64,000 bases of DNA, from NCBI GenBank assembly GCA_046327745.1, contig JAXLXV010000014.1:146570-210569 (forward strand), read 5' to 3'. Source of the stretch: JABAQJ01 sp046327745. GTDB taxonomy: Bacteria; Gemmatimonadota; Gemmatimonadetes; Gemmatimonadales; Gemmatimonadaceae. The stretch's first letter is position 1; every line of letters begins with the position of its first letter. A program made the position numbers and the translations under genes. Of the stretch, positions 24,508 to 34,122 are shown piece after piece. The notes beneath the pieces were generated by a model. That model worked only from the letters and a program-made list of their open reading frames with translations, was not told the origin of the DNA and ran no database searches.

Positions 24508-26472
24508 ATGATGCGTCTTGGTACGTCCCTCATGGTGGTGGCCGCGCTCGTTCAGCTGCCGACCCACGATGGAAACAGACCCGCGCGTAGTGAACTCGTC
24601 GCAGTCGCCAATGACAACCGTATGGCGGCGGGGCAGCGCGTGGGTGACACGCTCCAGTTGCGACTGGCGGTAACACCGGCGAGCTGGCCCATCTTCGGCG
24701 ACAGCGCTGCGCCTCTTCGCGTCCTTGCCTTCGCGGAAGAGGGAAAGGCGCCCAGCATCCCCGGGCCGCTCGTTCGGGTCAAGGTCGGCACGCCGATTCA
24801 TGCGATGGTCCGCAATACGCTCGACGATACGCTCGTGCTGCACGGCATGGGTGAGCCGGGCTCGCTGGATTCGTTGACGATCTTGCCGCAGAGCACGCGA
24901 GACATTCGCTTCGTGGCGAGCCGTGAGGGAACGCGCCAATACTGGGCGACGAGTGCCGCCGCGCAGCGGGCCATTCCACTACGGATACGGAACGGCGACT
25001 TGGCCGGGCTCTTTCGGCCGAGGGAAGACTCACAGCTCGCCGGCGCGATCGTGGTCGACGCACTGGGCCGTGTTCCCAACGATCGCGTCTTCGTCCTCAC
25101 CGAAATGGCCGCCTATCCTCCAACGGCGGCAGGTGGCGCACAGGCGGAGCGGCACGGCCTGCCGGCGCGCGAGTTCACGGCATTGAACGGCCGCTCGTGG
25201 CCGAATACCGAGCGACTGCAGTACGCGTTAGGCGACTCGGTCCGCTGGCGCATTGTGAATGCGACGTTCCAGACGCACCCGATGCACCTGCACGGCTTCT
25301 ACTTCAGGGTCGACGGTCGGGGAAGCGTCCGCACTGGCGTGGACTCGACCTATGCGCCCGAGCAGCGCCGCATGGCCGTCACCGAGCCGATCGGCATGGG
25401 CGAGTCGATCGCCATGGTCTGGGCGCCGGACCGGCCGGGTGGCTGGATCTTTCACTGCCACCTCACCATCCACGTGGCCAAGCTCCCGCCGACGGGCGAC
25501 GAGGCGGCGTTCGAGTTCCCGGCGTTGCACGATCACGGCGATCCGGATCGTCACGTAGAGAGCGGAATGAATGGGATGGTGCTTGGAATCAACGTCGTCG
25601 GCAAAGAGACGACGCCGTCGATGGCGCGTCCCGCTCGTCAGCTACGCCTCTTTGTGCAATCCGACTCAGCGCCGACCGACACGTTGCGGCGCTTTGGATA
25701 CGTGCTGCAGCGCGGGGCCGAACCGGCCAGAGACTCGCTGGAGAACCCCGGACCGGTGTTGGTGCTCACACGGGGCGAGCCCACGAGCATCCAAGTCGTG
25801 AATCGTTCGTCTGAGCCGGCGGCCGTCCACTGGCACGGGATTGAACTCGACAGCTACTACGACGGTGCCGTCGGGTGGGGTGGTCTGCCAGGCCGCCTGG
25901 CCCCAGCCATTCGCCCTGACTCCAGCTTCGACGTGCGGATCACCCCCAAGCGCGCTGGCACGTTCATGTATCACACGCATTTCAACGAACTCGGACAACA
26001 GCTCGGCGGGCTGGTTGGAGCGCTCGTTGTACTGGAACCCGGTGAGAAATGGGAGCCCGCGCGCGATCTCGTGCTGCTGGTGTCGGACAGCACCGCCCAA
26101 CTGCCCGTCATCAACGGGTCTAGCGCGCCACCGACGAAGGTGTTGCAGGTTGGCACGAAGTACCGACTGCGCATCGGCGACATCGCGGTCTACAACCAGG
26201 AGTTGTTCGTGCGACTGAGGCGCGATTCCTCGGTCGTCTCTTGGCGTCCGTTGGCCAAGGATGGATTCACCCTTCCGGCGTCGCAGGCGACGGCGCGCCC
26301 GAGTGAATTCCGAATCGCTAGCGGTGAGACCGCGGACTTCGAACTGACGCCGGACATGCCTGGTGAGCTCGCGCTGGAGATCGCTACGAAGTTCCCGGGA
26401 CCGTTTGCCAAGCCATTTCGCCTGAAGGTGCAAGCGACCATGCGGTTCAGGGTCGAGTCTGGGACGCCGTAA
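24508..26472 (+). CDS. Multicopper oxidase with permuted cupredoxin motifs
   Basis: A 654-residue exported oxidase. All ten copper ligands of a laccase-type enzyme are present, but in unusual order. The C-terminal-type motifs come first: HPMHLHG (His257, His260, His262) and HCHLTIH (His316, Cys317, His318, His322). The N-terminal-type motifs come later: HWHG (His441, His443) and YHTH (His489, His491). An N-terminal cupredoxin-like domain (about 80-185) has lost its ligands: LHGMG and YWAT stand where HWHG and YHSH would be. The chain therefore looks like four cupredoxin domains, two of them catalytic and permuted. A signal-like N-terminus points to export. Likely activity is one-electron oxidation of metals or phenols with O2. 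GGAG precedes the tandem ATGs at 24508 and 24511. GH127 follows after 62 bases. Confidence 0.85.
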   Translation: MMRLGTSLMVVAALVQLPTHDGNRPARSELVAVANDNRMAAGQRVGDTLQLRLAVTPASWPIFGDSAAPLRVLAFAEEGKAPSIPGPLVRVKVGTPIHAMVRNTLDDTLVLHGMGEPGSLDSLTILPQSTRDIRFVASREGTRQYWATSAAAQRAIPLRIRNGDLAGLFRPREDSQLAGAIVVDALGRVPNDRVFVLTEMAAYPPTAAGGAQAERHGLPAREFTALNGRSWPNTERLQYALGDSVRWRIVNATFQTHPMHLHGFYFRVDGRGSVRTGVDSTYAPEQRRMAVTEPIGMGESIAMVWAPDRPGGWIFHCHLTIHVAKLPPTGDEAAFEFPALHDHGDPDRHVESGMNGMVLGINVVGKETTPSMARPARQLRLFVQSDSAPTDTLRRFGYVLQRGAEPARDSLENPGPVLVLTRGEPTSIQVVNRSSEPAAVHWHGIELDSYYDGAVGWGGLPGRLAPAIRPDSSFDVRITPKRAGTFMYHTHFNELGQQLGGLVGALVVLEPGEKWEPARDLVLLVSDSTAQLPVINGSSAPPTKVLQVGTKYRLRIGDIAVYNQELFVRLRRDSSVVSWRPLAKDGFTLPASQATARPSEFRIASGETADFELTPDMPGELALEIATKFPGPFAKPFRLKVQATMRFRVESGTP

Positions 26473-26534
26473 CTAGCCGGCGCGCACCTCCTGGGTAGCT
26501 TTCATTCGACGACAGCCGCCCAGGAGACGACGAG

Positions 26535-29519
26535 ATGTCCCGGAAGCCGAACCGCACCGACGATCCAGACCGCCGCGATTTTCTGAAGACGGCGGGCGCG
26601 GCAGCCGCCGGCGCGTTCTTCCTTCCGTCGCTGGACACGAGTCCTTGGTTGCCAATGCTCGGTGGGCCGACGAGCGCCATCATGGCCCCCGCTGGCTTCG
26701 CCGTCCAACCCTTTGCGCTCACGCAGGTCAAACTCGCGCCGAGCATCTTCACGCAGAAGCGCGACCGCATCCTCGCGTATGCGCGTGGCTATGGCGGCGC
26801 TGACGTCACGGGCGGCCCCGACCGCATCTTGTCGATCTTCCGGGCCAACGCTGGACTCGACACGAAGGGGGCACAGCCGGTCGGCGATTGGGAAAATGGG
26901 ACAGGCTACCTGCGAGGGCACTTCGCCGGTCACTTCATGACCATGCTCGCCCAGGCGTACGCAGGCACCGGCGACCCGATCTTCAAGCAGAAGCTCGACT
27001 ACATCGTTGCGGGACTCGCCGAGTGCCAGGACGCGCTGGCACGAGCGGCCGCACTCCCGACGCCGCGCGTCAACGGGCGATTCGGCAGGGCGCTTCGCCT
27101 AACGGGTTCGCCAATCGGCCTTGCCGAGCACGTGTCGATGCCGGCGGGGATCGTGAATGGACTACGCGACTTCACGATTGCGCTGTGGATCAATCCAGCC
27201 GTGTACGAGCGCAACCGACTGTCCGATCAGCGTCCGACGGTGGACCTTGCGGCGCTCACAAACGGTACTGCGATCTTCGACTTCGGTTCGCCGAACGCGC
27301 AATACGCCGAGCCCGCGCTCGCGCGCATGTACCTGACGATTCGCGCGAGCAACGACGTACCGGTGCCGCGATTCGCCATCACCACGAGTGGATCTACCGG
27401 CGAGCAGCACGTGGACGCCCCCCGAGCGCTCCCGGTCGATACGTGGACCCATGTGGCGATCACGCGTGCGGGTTCAACGGTCACGATGTACTTCGATGGC
27501 GAGCCGGTCGCCAGCAACACCAACGTGACGATCTCTCCCGCCGACCTCGGCGAGACCACCGGCAACTGTCTGGGCCGGCAGCAATTTCCGCAGCGCAATG
27601 TCTCGTACCTGAACGCGCAGCTCGACGAGTTCCAGGTGTTCGACCGCGGTCTCGCACCGGATCAGGTCCGCGCCTTGATGACAGACGCGGGTGGCACGGT
27701 GCAGGGTGGCAACGTGCTCTGGTACCGTTTCGACGAGGCGAATGGTGCGCGCGTCGAGGACTCGTCAGGCAGGGGGCATCACGGTACTGTGATCGCCCCC
27801 ACCGATGGGCGTCGTCACCCGGGCTTTCTCTCGGCGTATCCTGAGACCCAGTTCATGCGCTTGGAGGAGTTTGCGACGTACGGCGGCAACCAGGGGATTT
27901 GGGCGCCCTACTACACGCTCCACAAGATCCTGGCCGGGTTAGTGGCGGCCAACACCGCCACCGGCAACACGCAAGCCCTCGATATCGCGTCGAAAATTGG
28001 CGACTGGACATACGGCCGCCTTTCCAAGCTGCGCCCCGAGCAGTTTGATCGCATGTGGAACATGTACATCGCGGGAGAATACGGTGGGGCCAACGATGCC
28101 TTCGCCAGCTTATACGCGCTCCGTCAGGATAAACCCGAGTACCTCACCATTGCGCGGTACTTCGACAATCGCAACGTGAAGGATCCGGTGGCCCAGGGGA
28201 ACGACATCCTGGATGGTCGTCATGCCAACCAGCACATCCCGCAGTTCACCGGGTACCTGCGCGTCTACGAGACGAGCGGTGAGTCGGAGTACTACACGGC
28301 GGCGAAGAACTTCTGGGACATGGTCGTCCCGCATCGCGTGTACAGCCACGGGGGCGTTGGTGTCGGCGAGATCCTGCGCAAGCGCGACGTCATTGCAGGT
28401 TCACTGTATTCAGAACCGAAGAACCACGACCACGCCGAAACGTGCGTGGTGTACAACATGCTCAAGTTGAGTCGGAATCTGTTCTTCCACGATGCCGACG
28501 CGAAGTACATGAACTACTACGAGCAGGTGTTGTACAACCAGGTCCTTGCCTCGCGCCGGGACATCGACAGCGTGGAGAGTCCAGAGGTCACGTACTTCGT
28601 TCCAGTGAGGCCTGGCGAACGGCGGCAGTATGGCAATGAAGGGACGTGTTGCGGCGGCACAGGGCTCGAGAATCACACGAAGTACCAGGATTCGATCTAC
28701 TTCCGTTCGACGGATGGGCAGACGTTGTTTGTGAACTTGTACATCCCGTCGGTGCTGTCGTGGGAAGAACGCGGTTTCACGATCGAACAGGTGTCGCAGC
28801 TGCCGGAAGCCGGCGCCAGCGCACTGACCATCCGTGGGAGTGGCCGGCTACGCCTCAAGCTCCGCGTGCCAACGTGGGCTGCGCGTTTTTCCGTCGCGGT
28901 GAACGGCACGTCGCAGCATGTCACGGTGGTGCCAGGGCAGTACGTGACGATCGATCGCGATTGGCGCTCCGGCGATCGCATTGCCATTTCGATGCCGATG
29001 TCGTTCCGTACAGAGCGCACGATCGACCGCGCCGACGTGCAATCGATCTTCTATGGTCCCACGCTGCTGGCAGTACAATCCCCTGCCGTGGGTGACACGT
29101 TGGAGGCGGGGCTTATCCCCGTATCGCTCTACAAGCACTACCGTCTGACGGGTGATTTCAGGTCGGCGATGAAACCTATTGGCGGTAAGCCGTTGCACTT
29201 CGACTTCGACGGGCACACGTGGGCGCCGTTCTTCGTGTCCGATCCGCAGGCGGGAGACACGCAGCCGTATCACATGTACGTACGGCGGCACGAGCCGACG
29301 ATTGTCTTTGGTGCGAATGACTCCGGCGTTGCCAACACGGCGCGCGAGGACGGGATGACATTCCTTGATGCGCTGTGGGCCGGGGCGCCGTTCCGGGACC
29401 GCGCGCACATGGTTGCGGCTGCCGAGCAACTGTCGCGCACCTGGCGCTCCGCGGGACGAATGGGAGAATCAGAGCAACGTGCGATCGTGCGCGCCGCGCG
29501 ACAGATGGCGACGGAGTGA
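26535..29519 (+). CDS. GH127 beta-L-arabinofuranosidase with LamG insert
   Basis: A 994-residue exported glycoside hydrolase (formerly DUF1680). The twin-arginine leader reads RRDFLKTAGAAAAG from residue 13. The GH127 domain starts near residue 60 (VKLAPSIFTQKRDR) and is interrupted by a laminin-G/concanavalin-like domain at about 178-435 (FTIALWINP, THVAITRAGSTVTMYFDGEPV, LDEFQVFDRGL). It then resumes at FLSAYPETQF. The zinc-cysteine active site is intact: Glu635 and Cys637 in AETCVVYN, Cys705 and Cys706 in GTCCGGTG, where one cysteine is the nucleophile in known GH127 enzymes. The likely substrate is arabinan or arabinosylated glycan; the LamG domain probably binds carbohydrate. It overlaps the following phospholipase D start by four bases. 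Confidence 0.92.
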   Translation: MSRKPNRTDDPDRRDFLKTAGAAAAGAFFLPSLDTSPWLPMLGGPTSAIMAPAGFAVQPFALTQVKLAPSIFTQKRDRILAYARGYGGADVTGGPDRILSIFRANAGLDTKGAQPVGDWENGTGYLRGHFAGHFMTMLAQAYAGTGDPIFKQKLDYIVAGLAECQDALARAAALPTPRVNGRFGRALRLTGSPIGLAEHVSMPAGIVNGLRDFTIALWINPAVYERNRLSDQRPTVDLAALTNGTAIFDFGSPNAQYAEPALARMYLTIRASNDVPVPRFAITTSGSTGEQHVDAPRALPVDTWTHVAITRAGSTVTMYFDGEPVASNTNVTISPADLGETTGNCLGRQQFPQRNVSYLNAQLDEFQVFDRGLAPDQVRALMTDAGGTVQGGNVLWYRFDEANGARVEDSSGRGHHGTVIAPTDGRRHPGFLSAYPETQFMRLEEFATYGGNQGIWAPYYTLHKILAGLVAANTATGNTQALDIASKIGDWTYGRLSKLRPEQFDRMWNMYIAGEYGGANDAFASLYALRQDKPEYLTIARYFDNRNVKDPVAQGNDILDGRHANQHIPQFTGYLRVYETSGESEYYTAAKNFWDMVVPHRVYSHGGVGVGEILRKRDVIAGSLYSEPKNHDHAETCVVYNMLKLSRNLFFHDADAKYMNYYEQVLYNQVLASRRDIDSVESPEVTYFVPVRPGERRQYGNEGTCCGGTGLENHTKYQDSIYFRSTDGQTLFVNLYIPSVLSWEERGFTIEQVSQLPEAGASALTIRGSGRLRLKLRVPTWAARFSVAVNGTSQHVTVVPGQYVTIDRDWRSGDRIAISMPMSFRTERTIDRADVQSIFYGPTLLAVQSPAVGDTLEAGLIPVSLYKHYRLTGDFRSAMKPIGGKPLHFDFDGHTWAPFFVSDPQAGDTQPYHMYVRRHEPTIVFGANDSGVANTAREDGMTFLDALWAGAPFRDRAHMVAAAEQLSRTWRSAGRMGESEQRAIVRAARQMATE

Positions 29520-30901
29520 CGGCGAGTTGGCCCATTCCGTTCGTCGATGTCGGGACGTATCCCACACGGCCGGGCAACGCCGTCACCCCGTGGATTGACG
29601 GCGAACCAGCGTTCGAGAGGATCTGCGCGGCCATCGACGGCGCTCGCCACAGCGTTTGGACGACGATCACGTTCATGTGGCCGACCTTTCGCATGCCGGG
29701 GGGTCGTGGGAGTGCCTTGGATGTGCTCGAGCGAGCCGCGCGCCGAGGGCTTGATGTTCGTCTCATTTGTTGGCGTCCGGACGATGAGACCGCGGGCCTG
29801 AGGGCGAACGCGTTCTGGGGATCTCCCGCACATCACGATGTGCTCGCGCGCTCCTACCCGTCGCTCAACATCCGGTGGGACCGAGCGGCGCCGGGCTACT
29901 GTCAGCATCAGAAGAGTTGGATCATCGACGGCCTAACGAATGACGGCACCTCATTTGTCGGCGGTATCAATCTCAATCCGCACTCGCTCGTACGTCCCGA
30001 CCATCAAGGCGAGGATGAGAATCATGATGTCTACGTAGAAGTGGCGGGTCCTGTGGTCGCGGATGTGTGCCACAACTTTGTCCAGCGGTGGAACGAAGCC
30101 AGCGAGCGCGAGGTGAGCGATGGCCGGTGGGGGCCACGAAGTGGCGAGACGTTAGGAGTTCCTCGCGTCTTGCCTGCCGAACGCGGGTCCGCCGTGGTTC
30201 AGGTGCAGCGGACGACGCACGCGGGCCTCTACAACGATGGCGAGCCACCGGTTGGCGCCGGCCCGTTTCCCATCGCGCGCGGTGAGCAGACGAACCTCCA
30301 TCAGTACGACGTTGCCATTCAGGCGGCTCAGCGTACGATCTACCTTGAACAGCAGTATCTGGACGTTCTCGAAATCATCAACGCGCTTGACGACGCCTTG
30401 GCTCGCGGTGTCCGGGTCGTGGCCATGGTGCCTATGGTCCCGGTGGCCATGGCTCAAAACGCGGAAATCATCGAGCGACGAGCCCGACTCGCTAGGCACA
30501 AGCGATTCACGCTCTGCGGCATGGCGTCGCTCGGCGTCGATGGCACGCGACGGCCCGTCTACGTGCACTCGAAACTGATGATCGTCGACGATGTGTGGGC
30601 GTCCGTCGGTTCGTGCAACGTGCACCACTACTCCATGATTGGGAACGGCGAGCTTAATGCCGCGTATTGGGATCCGGCGTCCGTTCGAGCGCTGCGCATT
30701 GAGCTATTCCGCGAGCATCTCTGTATGGACACGTCGAATCAGTCTGATACGGAGGCGCTGGACCAGTTCCAATTCGTGGCGCAGGCCAACCGAAGGCGGC
30801 AGGAACTCAACAACCCGGCATGGGAAGGCATGGCCGTTGCACTGGATGCGAGGTCGTATGGGGCCGCGCTACAATTGGAGCTGCCAGCACCGTCGCCGTG
30901 A
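29516..30901 (+). CDS. Phospholipase D-superfamily protein
   Basis: A 461-residue protein with both HKD motifs: HQKSWIID (His131, Lys133, Asp138) and HSKLMIVD (His351, Lys353, Asp358), the latter followed by the typical VGSCNV. This is the two-motif arrangement of cardiolipin synthases and secreted PLDs. No signal peptide or membrane helix is visible, so it is probably cytoplasmic or peripheral. The likely reaction is transfer or hydrolysis at a phosphodiester of a phospholipid. I start at GTG 29516, which overlaps the GH127 stop (GTGA); an earlier ATG would lie inside GH127. The coupling suggests co-translation, though no metabolic link between the two is obvious. Confidence 0.86.
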   Translation: MTASWPIPFVDVGTYPTRPGNAVTPWIDGEPAFERICAAIDGARHSVWTTITFMWPTFRMPGGRGSALDVLERAARRGLDVRLICWRPDDETAGLRANAFWGSPAHHDVLARSYPSLNIRWDRAAPGYCQHQKSWIIDGLTNDGTSFVGGINLNPHSLVRPDHQGEDENHDVYVEVAGPVVADVCHNFVQRWNEASEREVSDGRWGPRSGETLGVPRVLPAERGSAVVQVQRTTHAGLYNDGEPPVGAGPFPIARGEQTNLHQYDVAIQAAQRTIYLEQQYLDVLEIINALDDALARGVRVVAMVPMVPVAMAQNAEIIERRARLARHKRFTLCGMASLGVDGTRRPVYVHSKLMIVDDVWASVGSCNVHHYSMIGNGELNAAYWDPASVRALRIELFREHLCMDTSNQSDTEALDQFQFVAQANRRRQELNNPAWEGMAVALDARSYGAALQLELPAPSP

Positions 30902-31107
30902 TAGCCGGCGGCTCGTCATGTGCAACTCACGCTTGCCGATCCCCGGAGATGAACGTGGCGGGCCAGGAGCACGAGCGCCGTTCAGATCGCCTTGCCGCTG
31001 AGGCTGGAAAGACGTATGGTAGGCGGCCCTGGCGTTGAACGCGCCACCAATTGACGACAGCGCCCGTTGGTGCTGTGAGGTCGACAACGTCCCCCCGGAG
31101 CGCGGCC

Positions 31108-31470
31108 ATGACTCGTGCGGCTCGAAGCGTCCTGTTGTTCGGCTACTACCTGATCGCGACTGGCATTGCCCTCATGGCGGCACCGAACCTCGTGCTCGCC
31201 CCGGTAGGCATAGCACCCGCCACGGAGCCTTGGATTCACGTGCTCGGCGTCGTCGTTGGTGTGCTGGGTGCGTACTATGTGGTCGCCGCAAAGGCACAGC
31301 TCGACCCGTTCTTTCGAGCGACGGTGTGGGGGCGAGTCCTCATACTCGTCGGCTTCATCGCATTGGTAGTGCTACGCATCGCACCTGCGCCGCTGATCCT
31401 CTTTGGTGTGGTCGACGCACTCGGAGCGCTTTGGACGTGGATGTCTCTTCGCTCGGCGGGTACGGCCTGA
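31108..31470 (+). CDS. Small four-helix membrane protein
   Basis: A 120-residue protein made almost wholly of four hydrophobic helices: SVLLFGYYLIATGIALMAAP, WIHVLGVVVGVLGAYYVVAA, VLILVGFIALVVLRI and a C-terminal ILFGVVDALGALWTWMSL. It resembles a common small family of uncharacterised membrane proteins in Gemmatimonadota and Bacteroidota. CGGAG lies about eight bases before ATG 31108. It stands alone between PLD and a convergent metallopeptidase-like gene. No function is proposed. Confidence 0.75.
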   Translation: MTRAARSVLLFGYYLIATGIALMAAPNLVLAPVGIAPATEPWIHVLGVVVGVLGAYYVVAAKAQLDPFFRATVWGRVLILVGFIALVVLRIAPAPLILFGVVDALGALWTWMSLRSAGTA

Positions 31471-31578
31471 CTGGTCCAACACCGCGCGATCGTGTCCAGC
31501 GCCATCTCCTGCACGTGCTAGCGAGCCCGCGCGAAAGTCAGACAGGCCTTTCGCTCGCAGCGTGTCGGCTCACCACCA

Positions 31579-32343
31579 TCACTGGATGGTAGCGAGCCAG
31601 TCGGCTTCCGCCGCGTCGAGTTCCTTCCCGAAGACGACCTGAAACCGGGACTGGATCTGCGTCAGGGTGTCATCGCGGCTGCCGTCCTGGAAAAAAGCGA
31701 GCACGCGTGGCAGTCCATATTGTTCCTGAAGGAACAGGACGAACGAACCCGCCATGCGATAGCTCATGATCTGGTCGGTGATGCCGCGAAAGCCGGCGGT
31801 GGTAACGTACAACCGCAGCGGACTCGGGAGCGTGCCGGCACGACGATAGGCTCGACACGCCTCGTGGACTTGCACACCGTTGAATCTGACGGAGAAGTCC
31901 TGGTGCGCCGGATCTGTCTGAAATGACACGGCGAGGCCCTCGTTGAAGAAGTCCGACGGTCGGCCCACGACGGCCGAGTACACGTGAACAACTTCGTGGT
32001 TGTCCCAGGGCCAGATCGTGTGAATCCTGAAGGACGGCGGTTCTGCGTACCCGTTCGTGTTCCCGTTGCCGGTGTAATGCGCCATCGCGGCCCGCGAACG
32101 GTACTTTCGGTATTCGATCTTGGTCGGCAACGTGATCGGCAGACGGGCCAGCGCCCAGCGATTGAATGCTTCCTGACGCGTGGTGTCGACGACATCGCCG
32201 GGTTCGTAGAAGTATCTGGTCGACCCCGACTCGGTCACGAAAGGCAGCTGCGCCAACTGTGTCGATGTGGAGTCACGGCAGGCTACGACCGCGGGAAGCC
32301 CCGCGATGATGATCGATCGCACCCATTTCGCTGGTGATGGCAT
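31579..32343 (-). CDS. Peptidase-MA-like lipoprotein (HExxH zinc protease)
   Basis: A 254-residue predicted lipoprotein (lipobox AVVAC, Cys22). The zinc site reads HEVVH (His116, Glu117, His120), with a third ligand Glu135 in FFNEGLAVSF. This is the HExxH-x14-E gluzincin pattern of the Peptidase-MA group. Downstream helices (IMSYRMAGSFVLFLQEQYGLPRVLAFFQDG) match that family. It would act at the membrane as a metalloprotease, substrate unknown. The S41 peptidase gene lies upstream on the same strand, ending 97 bases before this start, so the two may be co-transcribed. Confidence 0.8.
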   Translation of the reverse strand: MPSPAKWVRSIIIAGLPAVVACRDSTSTQLAQLPFVTESGSTRYFYEPGDVVDTTRQEAFNRWALARLPITLPTKIEYRKYRSRAAMAHYTGNGNTNGYAEPPSFRIHTIWPWDNHEVVHVYSAVVGRPSDFFNEGLAVSFQTDPAHQDFSVRFNGVQVHEACRAYRRAGTLPSPLRLYVTTAGFRGITDQIMSYRMAGSFVLFLQEQYGLPRVLAFFQDGSRDDTLTQIQSRFQVVFGKELDAAEADWLATIQ

Positions 32344-32440
32344 TTCGTTGATCGTTTGAGCCGGAGCAACGTCTGGAACGTTGCTGGGCCGGTCGGTGTC
32401 GACTCTGCGTGGCGCCGCTAATCTACTTCCCTCGGGTCCG

Positions 32441-33826
32441 TCAGTCCTTGGTCGCTGGCCGCTGTCGCAGCGTGGCCAGCGCCTCGTCGATCATCGGGTC
32501 GCGGCCGGCCCGCACATCGGCCAGCGTGAGCGAGGGTAACACGTGCTTCGGCTGGACGCCCACCCCGACGAACTCGCGGCCGTCCCGGTAGCGGTCGTGC
32601 TTGGAGACAATGCGGGCGAAGCCTCCACCCGGGAGCTTCCAGAACACCGGATTCCCGGTGCTTCCGCCACTGGGCTGGCCCATGGTGACCAGACGCGGTA
32701 TCTCGTCAGCTGCGACAAGAAAATCTTCCGCGGCGGAGAACGTCTCGTGGTCTTGGAGGATCACGGTCGGTACGGTGAGTGGATCTGCGTACGGGGGATA
32801 TGCTCCCGTGGTGTCGAAAGGCGTGAAGGCGGAGTCGGCGCCAAAGCCGGGACGGTTCCACCCGCGATAGGCCGCGTTGTAGAGGCGCGTGCGCCACGCC
32901 TGAAGGGGAAGGGTGTCTTTTGTCAGGTGCGCCAGAATGTCCCATCCGTTGCCGCTGTTACCGCCGCCGTTTCCTCGCACGTCGAGGATGAGACCGCGCG
33001 CGCGGCGCAATGTCGGAATCAACGCGACGAATTCCTGTTTGATGCTGTCGGAGCCAAAGGTGTGCAGCAATACATGCGCGACGGAGTCGCGCAGCCAACG
33101 TAGTTCCAGACGCGGCAATTCCGTTGGCATGGCCCAGCTGTCGTTCCGAGTGCGACGGTCCCGGGCGAGCGTGGTGTCTCCGCGCGTTCCATTGGGGCGT
33201 TGGAAGGTGAGGTGCACGGCATCGCGTGCCCGCCCGTCGAGTGCATCGCGGGCTCCGGCAGCCCATCGCCAGTGCTCTGTGCTCGCCGGGGTGTACGGGA
33301 GAACTTCTGCGGCGAGGTACTCAGTCGCTGGCCGACCGTCGATGGTGAGGATCTCCGTCCAGGCAGGGAATGTGGAGGCGAGCGCTCGGCCGGAGTTCGA
33401 GATCACGAGGTGCCCATCGATCCAGCGGGTGAGCAACCAAGGGTACGTGCGCTCCGACGCCATGGACGAAGGAAAACTGACGCCTGAGTGTCCGTCGTGC
33501 AGGGCGGCAGTGAATCGCTGCAGTTCGCGATAGTACTCGTATGTATCGCGCGCTGCGATGACGCGCGTCAGTGATTCGCGATACGCACTGTCGACGTCAA
33601 AGGCCAGGCGCGTCTTGAAGGCGAAGCTGCGGTTGACCTCCTGCCAGATTTGGGAGAGACCGAGGATGCGCTCCTCAACAGACAAACTCGGAATCGTCGG
33701 CGACTGCGCTCCACCGGCTTGCGCGAGCCCGAACTGCAGCGAGACGACGATGACGCTCAAGCTCGCCGCGCGAATGTTCCAGGAGCGGGGGACGAGACGG
33801 TGGTGGGGAACGGGGAGGGGGGGCAT
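32441..33826 (-). CDS. S41-family peptidase (tail-specific protease-like), secreted
   Basis: A 461-residue exported protein. A signal-like segment (SLSVIVVSLQFGLAQAGGAQ) is followed by an N-terminal helical domain and a PDZ-like region (about 130-215). The catalytic core has ARGLILDVRGNGGGNSGNG at 277-294 and HETFSAAEDFLVA at 360-372, where Ser364 is the predicted nucleophile. This matches the S41 family in its Tricorn/CtpA-like branch. No PDZ boundary can be set by eye. The start at 33826 is the first methionine before the signal peptide, with no clear ribosome binding site; upstream residues to 33988 look non-coding. Confidence 0.85.
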   Translation of the reverse strand: MPPLPVPHHRLVPRSWNIRAASLSVIVVSLQFGLAQAGGAQSPTIPSLSVEERILGLSQIWQEVNRSFAFKTRLAFDVDSAYRESLTRVIAARDTYEYYRELQRFTAALHDGHSGVSFPSSMASERTYPWLLTRWIDGHLVISNSGRALASTFPAWTEILTIDGRPATEYLAAEVLPYTPASTEHWRWAAGARDALDGRARDAVHLTFQRPNGTRGDTTLARDRRTRNDSWAMPTELPRLELRWLRDSVAHVLLHTFGSDSIKQEFVALIPTLRRARGLILDVRGNGGGNSGNGWDILAHLTKDTLPLQAWRTRLYNAAYRGWNRPGFGADSAFTPFDTTGAYPPYADPLTVPTVILQDHETFSAAEDFLVAADEIPRLVTMGQPSGGSTGNPVFWKLPGGGFARIVSKHDRYRDGREFVGVGVQPKHVLPSLTLADVRAGRDPMIDEALATLRQRPATKD

Positions 33827-34122
33827 GGGATGGTTGCCGGTGATTGTTGACTCATTAGATGCCGTGCGCGAAGCCACGGTTTGCTTTACGCCTGCGGCAC
33901 TTGTGGCGTGCGCACCCGGAATGAGTCCGCCGCGCCGGTCCCGTTCCCTGACAGTGAGCCACCCGTTTCGCCGACATCGGGTAGCCACTTGAACGGGTAC
34001 GGTAAAACAGCGCGGGAGGGAGGGCCCTTGCAGGGCATCGCATAGGTTCCCCGCGATCGGAGGATGCGCGACGCGAGATTCCTCCGCTTCCTTCTGCCGG
34101 TGTTGGCGTCTGTGAGGTCGAC

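Noticed and set aside
26888..27844. Long open frame (318 codons) on the plus strand
   Set aside because: Shadow of the GH127 gene in another frame; the translation has no recognisable features, whereas GH127 motifs continue through this stretch.
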